A stretch of 16,785 bases of DNA from Candidatus Syntropharchaeum sp. (GTDB lineage: Archaea; Halobacteriota; Syntropharchaeia; Alkanophagales; Methanospirareceae): assembly GCA_016782355.1 (NCBI GenBank), contig JADHYP010000009.1, positions 1-16,785 of the forward strand, read 5' to 3'. The position numbers and the translations under genes were made by a program. Positions 12,891 to 16,785 of the stretch are shown in pieces. A model generated the notes under the pieces. That model was not told the DNA's origin, did no database searches, and saw only the letters and a list, made by a program, of their open reading frames with translations. How positions within the stretch are numbered: position 1 is the first letter of the stretch; every line of letters starts with the position of its first letter.

Positions 12891-13946
12891 ATGGAAGAGA
12901 AGAAGGATTTCGGCGATTTGGATAGAGAAGTGATAGGGATGGGGAAATGCGCACTTTGCGGTGGCTGTGTCGCTACTTGCAGGCTGCTCGATTACGGCTA
13001 TCTCAATGTGGACTTTTCAGAAGAAAGACCGGTGATAATAGAAGGGATGCGGTGCCCGCCGGATTGTGGATACTGCTATTACCAATGCCCGAGGGTAGAG
13101 AAACCGGAGTTAAAGGAAGGACTGGAAGAGATTTACGAAGTTGTTAGCAAAGATGAGGAGATAAGAAAGGCGTGCCAGGATGGAGGCGTCGTTACTTCGC
13201 TACTCGCTTCTGCACTTGCTGATGCGATAGTGGAGGGCTGTATAACCGTTGTAGATAAGGGAGAATGGAAGCCGGAGGTGCAAGTTGCGATGGATAAATC
13301 GGGCTTGATAAAGAGCGCAGGTAGCAAATATACGCCTGCGGCAACGCTTACCGGCATAGCGGATGCCATTTTGAACTACGGACTCTGGAGTGTCGCACTG
13401 GTAGGAACGCCGTGCCAGATGGCGGCGTATGAGAAAATGCTCGATGTCGGGCGGGATACGCACAATGCACATAATTTCTCGTCCAACGTGCGGTTAAGAA
13501 TAGGTCTGTATTGCAACGGGGCTTATTCGTATGAGAAATTGATGAAGGAATATCTCGAACGCAAGCGTGGTATAAATATAAGCGAGATAACAAAATTAGA
13601 GATTGGCGAGGACGTTTTACACGTGTATGCAGGTGATAAGGAGCCGTTAAGTGCCGGGATTGGCGAGATAGAGGATTGTAAGCGAGAGGGATGCAAGGTA
13701 TGTGAAGATTTCACCGGGCTGTTTTCAGACATAAGTGTTGGAAACGTCGGCGCACCGGCAGGTAAGTCATCGGTTATAATTCATACTGATTTTGGTAAGG
13801 CGGTATTTGAAAGCGCTTTGGAGTGGGGATTTATAGAAGCGAAGCCGATGGAGAAGTCGGGCGTGGAGCAGATACACAAACTGCAGAAAGAGAAGAGAGA
13901 AGCTGGGATTGCAGCGAAGGAGAGGAGGAAGAAGTTGATGAAGTAG
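12891..13946 (+). CDS. Coenzyme F420 hydrogenase/dehydrogenase beta subunit (FrhB) family protein
   Basis: The start is ATG 12891-12893, with AAGGAG eight bases upstream; a reading from ATG 12840 would add 17 residues. The 351-residue protein has a ferredoxin-like Cys set, CALCGGCVATC (Cys20, 23, 26, 30), and a second set, CPPDCGYCYYQCP (55-67). FrhB/FdhB N-terminal motifs CQDGGVVTSLL (95-105) and VGTPCQMAAYEK follow, then the C-terminal Cys region CKREGCKVCEDF and DISVGNVGAPAGKSSVIIHT. Such proteins carry FAD and an iron-sulfur cluster and move electrons to or from F420. Paralogues serve hydrogenases, formate dehydrogenases, F420H2 dehydrogenase (FpoF/FqoF) and sulfite reductase. No partner subunit is adjacent, so the redox partner is unknown. 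A Lys/Glu/Arg-rich tail ends the protein. Confidence 0.9.
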   Translation: MEEKKDFGDLDREVIGMGKCALCGGCVATCRLLDYGYLNVDFSEERPVIIEGMRCPPDCGYCYYQCPRVEKPELKEGLEEIYEVVSKDEEIRKACQDGGVVTSLLASALADAIVEGCITVVDKGEWKPEVQVAMDKSGLIKSAGSKYTPAATLTGIADAILNYGLWSVALVGTPCQMAAYEKMLDVGRDTHNAHNFSSNVRLRIGLYCNGAYSYEKLMKEYLERKRGINISEITKLEIGEDVLHVYAGDKEPLSAGIGEIEDCKREGCKVCEDFTGLFSDISVGNVGAPAGKSSVIIHTDFGKAVFESALEWGFIEAKPMEKSGVEQIHKLQKEKREAGIAAKERRKKLMK

Positions 13947-14009
13947 AAAGGACATGGGCAATAAAAAATGTGATTGGTAAGATTTTCTTCTTAATATTTC
14001 TTTACAGAA

Positions 14010-14052
14010 AGACAGGAAATCATGGGGAAAAGTTGATCAAACTATCCTGTCT
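14010..14052. terminator. Inverted repeat at the FrhB/vapC convergence (possible terminator)
   Basis: AGACAGGA at 14010-14017 is matched by TCCTGTCT at 14045-14052, with a 27-base loop. The right arm lies inside the 3' end of the PIN gene. A T-rich stretch (13982-14003) precedes it on the plus strand. The loop is large, so the assignment is weak. Confidence 0.25.
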
Positions 14053-14462
14053 GCTTCGTCCGGCGTGAGTGTTTTATCCTTCAGTTCTGGAATCCTCGTA
14101 AAATGCTTTTTGTTCTCCGTAAGCAGATAATCTCCGCTTTTATAAAGAAAAGTTGCGGCAATAGCGACATCCTGGTATTCTATTACCGAGCCCTCTGTAA
14201 TTAGAAAAGCATTTATCTGACCTATTATTTCGGCTATTTCCGTGTTTAAAGGGACGATTTCGAAATTTGCGAATAACCTCTTCGCCTTTTGGATTGCCTT
14301 CTTATAATCCTTCCTCAAATAGGTTCCCGTGAAAATCTCAGACGGAACAACCGCACTTATAAAAATTTCATGCTTTTGCAGCAGGTTTTCAATGGGTTCT
14401 ATTGTTCCCTCCTTGCTCCTCTCTATCTCTATAATTATGCTCGTATCCAGAGATATCTTCAT
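14037..14462 (-). CDS. vapC: PIN-domain toxin (VapC family)
   Basis: This 141-residue PIN-domain protein is a predicted metal-dependent RNase toxin. The acidic residues are visible: Asp6 in [12 protein letters not shown], Glu42 in VPSEIFTG and Asp98 in EYQDVAIAA. The last motif reads LLTENKKHF (114-121), where many relatives have Asp or Asn two residues after Thr; here Thr115-Glu116-Asn117 retains acidic and Asn positions. Its ATG overlaps the antitoxin stop (ATGA, four bases), the usual antitoxin-first arrangement. VapC enzymes typically cleave tRNA or rRNA; the target here cannot be read from sequence. It faces the FrhB gene convergently. Confidence 0.9.
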   Translation of the reverse strand: MKISLDTSIIIEIERSKEGTIEPIENLLQKHEIFISAVVPSEIFTGTYLRKDYKKAIQKAKRLFANFEIVPLNTEIAEIIGQINAFLITEGSVIEYQDVAIAATFLYKSGDYLLTENKKHFTRIPELKDKTLTPDEADRIV

Positions 14463-14704
14463 GGAATTATACCCAACCTTTTGAACCTATCTCTTGAATC
14501 AGTCCTCAGTTTTTCAAGTGTAAAATTGAAGTCCCGGGGCAAGAAGTCGTTGTATTCGCTTAAGACGGTTTTAATCTTCTTGATTACGACTTTTTCATCT
14601 TCTATGCTGATATCCACTTTTTCACCTTCTTTCAACTTTAAATCCTCCTTTTTCAAAGGCTTAAACACTCCATTCTCATAAACAACCTCGATTGTTTTTG
14701 ACAT
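14459..14704 (-). CDS. DUF104-type antitoxin paired with vapC
   Basis: The 81-residue protein begins [21 protein letters not shown] and continues with an [11 protein letters not shown] segment, the signature of the DUF104/AF2212-like antitoxin family (PF01954), which forms a small beta-barrel and is encoded before PIN toxins in archaea. The C-terminal part ([22 protein letters not shown]) is the likely toxin-binding region. It overlaps vapC by four bases. ATG is at 14702-14704. The strong GGAGGTG at 14719-14725 is 14 bases from that ATG and sits better for an ATG immediately followed by a stop (see the leader entry). No in-frame upstream start exists between them. Confidence 0.88.
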   Translation of the reverse strand: MSKTIEVVYENGVFKPLKKEDLKLKEGEKVDISIEDEKVVIKKIKTVLSEYNDFLPRDFNFTLEKLRTDSRDRFKRLGIIP

Positions 14705-14709
14705 TTTCT

Positions 14710-14726
14710 CTACATCTGCACCTCCT
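14710..14726 (-). promoter_or_regulatory. Shine-Dalgarno site with AUG-UAG start-stop ahead of the antitoxin
   Basis: AGGAGGTG at 14719-14726 is followed at ideal spacing by ATGTAG (14710-14715), a start codon directly followed by a stop. The antitoxin ATG is six bases after that stop. Ribosomes bound here would idle on the start-stop before, or instead of, reaching the antitoxin start, which could tune antitoxin output. Confidence 0.4.
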
Positions 14727-14747
14727 TTTTGTATCTATTCAAGCACC

Positions 14748-14915
14748 TTAAAATATCCTTTTTAACGCGGTAAACCAGTAGTGCACATAACCACTGATGA
14801 AATCCCCTATTTCAGTCGCCGAGAAATCTTCCGGAATGGACGTACTTCCGGAAAGAATAGGTAGCAGCAGGAACAGCGCAATCACCACCAGCACTATTAT
14901 CGTTACTATTTTCAT
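14748..14915 (-). CDS. 55-residue single-pass membrane protein
   Basis: The start is ATG 14913-14915, with AGAGGTG about 12 bases upstream; a GTG at 14930 would add five basic residues. The product has a Lys, then an 18-20 residue hydrophobic helix (IVTIIVLVVIALFLLLPIL), then a polar part ending in HYWFTALKRIF. It is either a membrane-anchored small protein or has a cleaved signal-like N-terminus. No family is recognised. It lies between a toxin-antitoxin pair and a NikR-linked membrane protein on the same strand. It could be an accessory subunit of that membrane protein, as small partners are known for nickel and cobalt transporters, but this rests only on position. Confidence 0.5.
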   Translation of the reverse strand: MKIVTIIVLVVIALFLLLPILSGSTSIPEDFSATEIGDFISGYVHYWFTALKRIF

Positions 14916-14932
14916 TTTTTTCTTCCGCACCT

Positions 14933-14977
14933 CTTATTCTTATTCTTATTCTTTATTCTCTTTAAATATTATAAAAA
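14933..14977 (-). promoter_or_regulatory. TATA box and hexamer tandem repeat upstream of the 55-residue ORF
   Basis: On the minus strand TTTTTATAATATTTAAA (14961-14977) is a TATA-like element; initiation would fall near 14947. Between it and the gene lie three exact copies of a six-base unit (CTTATT on the plus strand, 14933-14950) followed by a near copy. Confidence 0.45.
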
Positions 14978-14999
14978 TGTATCGCAAGCAACCACGAAT

Positions 15000-15668
15000 T
15001 TAACGATTGGTGTTGCCAGTGTTATTGCCCGTTTTAACAAATAAAAGCGGGAAGATTATGTCGCTCAGGCAGCAAGGAAACCAAACAGAAAGGAATAATA
15101 TGAGGAATACAAAGGGCAGCAAGAAGAAATAATTTGCCACTCCGAAACCAAAAGCCGTGAGGTAAAATAGCGATGCCCAGGTGCTCAACAAAACATGCCC
15201 GGCATGTGGAAACTCGGTTGTGGGTTTCCAATAAGCGATTGAAATGCCGAGAACCGCAAGTGGATTTACAAGCCACCATTTCTCGATAAACCCAAGGTGA
15301 AATTCCATCTCCGCTCCTAAAAGAATACCGCCGAAATAGGGAAATAATATATCGCTTATCGTTGCTATGCCAACAGAGCCGACGTAACCAATTAAAAAGA
15401 CCGACACGCCTTTTCCTCTGTGTAATCTATACATGCCCGTGGTCACGAGCGCACTTAACACCACATGAATCGGATGAAGGGTATAGAAAATCATTTCAGA
15501 AACATTTTGCGAGAGAGAGAGGTGGATTGTCAGAAGCATGATAACTATTCCCGTAATGGCGCCAAAAGCGGTGAAAGGGGCATGGCTTAGTAACTCTCCG
15601 GTAATTAGCTTCGTTTTTTCTCGTATCCTCATCCTGAAAGCATTTACGTATTCGTTAATATGCTTCAT
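15000..15668 (-). CDS. Polytopic membrane protein divergent from nikR, putative metal transport
   Basis: The start is ATG 15666-15668, with CGGAGTGG about eight bases upstream; a TTG at 15740 is not credible. The 222-residue protein has about six hydrophobic helices. Potential metal ligands cluster at helix ends: HPIH (65-68), Asp106 in ISDILFP, His124 in EFHLGF, HAGH (155-158) and PCCLSD (198-203). The FIEKWWLVNPLA and FPHAGHVLLSTWASLF segments look strongly conserved, and I have a memory of similar proteins beside regulators of metal uptake, but I cannot name a family. Its divergent placement across operator-like dyads from nikR suggests control by NikR. Nickel permease, efflux or sensor-associated roles are all possible. 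Confidence 0.72.
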   Translation of the reverse strand: MKHINEYVNAFRMRIREKTKLITGELLSHAPFTAFGAITGIVIMLLTIHLSLSQNVSEMIFYTLHPIHVVLSALVTTGMYRLHRGKGVSVFLIGYVGSVGIATISDILFPYFGGILLGAEMEFHLGFIEKWWLVNPLAVLGISIAYWKPTTEFPHAGHVLLSTWASLFYLTAFGFGVANYFFLLPFVFLILFLSVWFPCCLSDIIFPLLFVKTGNNTGNTNR

Positions 15669-15692
15669 GCAACCACTCCGATTTTTTGAATT

Positions 15693-15728
15693 CTTTAAAT
15701 CATATAAATTATTAACATTTAAATAGTT
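15693..15728 (-). promoter_or_regulatory. TATA-like elements for the NikR-linked membrane protein
   Basis: On the minus strand AACTATTTAAATG (about 15717-15729) and AATTTATATGATTTAAAG (about 15693-15710) are TATA-like. The first gives initiation near 15697 and a leader of about 30 bases carrying the CGGAGTGG ribosome site. Confidence 0.4.
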
Positions 15729-15742
15729 TATTAATAACAAAC

Positions 15743-15786
15743 CTTTCTTTAAAAAGAAAGCTTTACCAAAGAAACTTTTTGTAAAG
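15743..15786. promoter_or_regulatory. nikR: Candidate NikR operator: two dyads between nikR and the divergent gene
   Basis: CTTTCTTT-AA-AAAGAAAG (15743-15760) is a perfect palindrome with a two-base centre and contains the TATA-like core TTTAAAAA for nikR. Directly after it, CTTTAC (15761-15766) and GTAAAG (15781-15786) form a dyad with a 14-base spacer. That spacer itself holds AAAG and CTTT in mirror positions. Known NikR operators are six-base dyads with a long spacer, for example GTATGA-N16-TCATAC in E. coli. The half-site sequence here differs, so binding is inferred from shape and place. Confidence 0.5.
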
Positions 15787-15806
15787 TTAATAACGGGCTT
15801 ACGAAC

Positions 15807-16190
15807 ATGAGGATAATCAGCATATCGCTAACGGAGGAGCTATTGGAGGAGATAGACGGGCTACAAAAGGAACTCGGCTTCTCCGGAAGGTCCGAAGTGA
15901 TAAGAGCCGGTGCACGTATGCTCCTTGCGGATAACAAAGAGAAAGAGAAGCTGGAAGGCAGGCTGAATTCCGTGCTTTTGCTCATTCATACACAGAAAGT
16001 GGAGGATACCGTAACGGAGATAAAACATGAATTTGGGGACATCATAAGCACTCAGATTCATAACCATTTGAGGGGGGATAAATGTCTCGAAGTGTTCATT
16101 TTAGATGGTGACGCTGCTCGAATAAAGCACCTGGTTAGATTGTTCCAGACGAGCGGGAAAATGGATTACGTTAAGTTGGTCATGGCGTAA
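15807..16190 (+). CDS. nikR: Nickel-responsive transcriptional regulator NikR
   Basis: The 127-residue protein has an N-terminal ribbon-helix-helix (MRIISISLTEELLEEIDGL, then FSGRSEVIRAGARML) and a C-terminal ACT-like nickel domain. The four square-planar nickel ligands are present with the E. coli spacing: His74, His85, His87 and Cys93, in KHEFGD and THE segment IHNHLRGDKCLE. The LIHTQKVEDTV region links the domains. NikR tetramers bind operator dyads when nickel is bound and usually repress uptake genes. The gene starts at ATG 15807-15809, divergent from a membrane protein across operator-like dyads, so autoregulation is plausible. Length is normal (about 130). Nickel is central to methanogens and ANME through F430, CODH and hydrogenases. 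Confidence 0.93.
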   Translation: MRIISISLTEELLEEIDGLQKELGFSGRSEVIRAGARMLLADNKEKEKLEGRLNSVLLLIHTQKVEDTVTEIKHEFGDIISTQIHNHLRGDKCLEVFILDGDAARIKHLVRLFQTSGKMDYVKLVMA

Positions 16191-16199
16191 CAACACTTT

Positions 16200-16403
16200 T
16201 TGTATTGTAATCAGGATACACGTGTCGAATCATTGTGTAAAAAGCTTGATAAAGAACTGATAGAACAGAGAGGAATATCTTTGACAACTATCATACAATT
16301 ATCAGAATGGTGTAATACTGGCGTATCTTATGCCAAAAGCGAATCCATAGCAATAGAAATTAGTAAACTTCTGTTCGGTAAGATATTGCCACGTTTAGAT
16401 TAG
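16200..16403 (+). other. Open frame continuing in phase after the nikR stop; coding status doubtful
   Basis: After the nikR TAA (16188-16190) the same frame stays open for 71 codons to TAG at 16401-16403. It contains no ATG or GTG, only TTG candidates (16200 and later), and no convincing Shine-Dalgarno. The translation (for example LCKKLDKELIEQRGISLTTI and SYAKSESIAIEISKLLFGK) looks protein-like, with an amphipathic helical pattern. It may be a decayed gene fragment, a TTG-initiated small gene or chance. NikR is already full length, so a read-through fusion is unlikely. Confidence 0.2.
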
Positions 16404-16457
16404 TCTTTCACGTGGTTTATCATTATCTTTTTTAGATAATCAAGATAAATTTAAGGA

Positions 16458-16547
16458 ATGGAATTTACGCTGAGTATTGCGAAGAATGAATTGGATTCGG
16501 ACGGTGTAATAGAATGGATACGAAGGCATGTGAAGAAGGAGGGGTGA
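16458..16547 (+). CDS. 29-residue small ORF, first of a two-ORF unit
   Basis: ATG at 16458-16460 follows TAAGG and a TATA-like GATAAATTTAAGG (16444-16456). The product is MEFTLSIAKNELDSDGVIEW followed by a basic IRRHVKKEG end. Its last codons contain the AAGGAGGGGTGA that serves as ribosome site for the next ORF. It has no recognisable family and could be a leader peptide or a gene fragment. Confidence 0.3.
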   Translation: MEFTLSIAKNELDSDGVIEWIRRHVKKEG

Positions 16548-16551
16548 TAAA

Positions 16552-16668
16552 ATGCACGAGGAAAAGAAAGAAGAAAAGAAATCAAAGGATATTGAAAAAA
16601 TTGAAAAAATAATGGATGTGAGCATGGAAAGGAATAAGGAACTGCTTAAAAAGCTCGCTGAGATGTAG
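16552..16668 (+). CDS. 38-residue charged helical small protein
   Basis: ATG at 16552-16554 is preceded by AAGGAGGGGTGATAAA, one of the strongest Shine-Dalgarno sites in the window, at good spacing. The product is Lys/Glu-rich (MHEEKKEEKKSKDIEKIEKI and on to ERNKELLKKLAEM) and should form one amphipathic helix or coiled coil. There is no known family. The strong ribosome site argues for real translation. It lies four bases after the 29-residue ORF, so the two form a small operon. Confidence 0.45.
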   Translation: MHEEKKEEKKSKDIEKIEKIMDVSMERNKELLKKLAEM

Positions 16669-16671
16669 AAA

Positions 16672-16685
16672 GCAAAGCGCTTTGC
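16672..16685. repeat. 14-base perfect palindrome after the small-ORF unit
   Basis: GCAAAGCGCTTTGC is its own reverse complement and starts four bases after the stop codon of the 38-residue ORF. It could form a short hairpin or bind a dimeric protein. No T-run follows, so a terminator role is weak. The stretch 16686-16740 shows nothing else. Confidence 0.5.
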
Positions 16686-16740
16686 AAATGAGGATGCACC
16701 CTATTTCATTCTGGATGTGGCGTGGCTGGGGCTTCCCTTC

Positions 16741-16785
16741 TTATTTTTTAACCATAGCATCTACTCCTATAATATACGCATAAGG
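16741..16785 (-). CDS. C-terminal end of an unidentified minus-strand gene (cut by window edge)
   Basis: On the minus strand the last 14 codons before TAA (16741-16743) read PYAYIIGVDAMVKK. The residue pattern is protein-like, and the frame is open to the window edge. Alternative frames have early stops. It is too short to assign a family. The gene would converge on the small ORFs. Confidence 0.3.
   Translation of the reverse strand, partial: PYAYIIGVDAMVKK

Noticed and set aside
14933..14950. Hexamer tandem repeat as a phase-variation switch
   Set aside because: Six-base units cannot change frame, only spacing, and there are only three exact copies.
15669..15740. TTG-initiated extension of the NikR-linked membrane protein
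   Set aside because: The extra 24 residues are Asn/Leu-rich promoter sequence, and the ATG at 15668 has a ribosome site.
16680..16769. 29-codon plus-strand frame with Trp-rich product near the window end
   Set aside because: It has no ribosome site at usable spacing, and the opposite strand carries an open frame ending in a plausible protein C-terminus.

Overview
The window looks like an archaeal chromosome, most likely from a methane-metabolising euryarchaeon close to methanogens and ANME-1. Three things point there. First, the housekeeping genes are archaeal: the small subunit of DNA polymerase II (DP1), an A-type ATPase subunit I, GatA, and archaeal TATA-box promoters. Second, a DUF1890-DUF1894 pair is, as I recall it, typical of methanogens. 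Third, there is a tetraether lipid synthase (Tes), an FrhB-type F420 protein and a NikR nickel regulator; nickel is needed for factor F430. The ANME-1 assignment is inference. No rRNA, tRNA, CRISPR array or insertion sequence was found.

Layout. Positions 1-489 (minus): the 5' end of xseA (exonuclease VII large subunit) behind a small coiled-coil gene. Positions 538-706: an AT-rich imperfect inverted repeat. Positions 734-4449 (minus): a tight operon of a 62-residue leader ORF, thioredoxin, DP1, uppS and thpR behind a strong TATA box. Positions 4549-4713: a second inverted repeat, which supplies the end of tes. Positions 4681-7725: tes (minus) and gatA (plus) diverge from one TATA element. Positions 7759-9123 (minus): an overlapping operon of an unknown 213-residue protein, DUF1890 and DUF1894. 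Positions 9413-10529 (plus): a GerW/YtfJ-like protein followed by a DUF2953 protein, the same pairing as Bacillus ytfJ-ytfI. Positions 10617-13946: an isolated ATPase subunit I gene (minus) diverging from an FrhB-family gene (plus). Positions 14037-14704 (minus): a DUF104/PIN toxin-antitoxin pair. Positions 14748-16190: a one-helix small protein, a polytopic membrane protein and a divergent nikR with operator-like dyads. Positions 16191-16785: small ORFs and the tail of a minus-strand gene.

Functional themes are lipid biosynthesis (UppS, Tes), replication and repair (DP1, ExoVII), redox and energy metabolism (FrhB, ATPase subunit I, thioredoxin) and nickel homeostasis (NikR with its divergent membrane neighbour). 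Three cross-cutting features deserve attention: a family of intergenic inverted repeats, strong Shine-Dalgarno sites aimed at tiny leader ORFs instead of the annotated starts, and Ser/Gly/Asn-rich inserts in several otherwise conserved enzymes.
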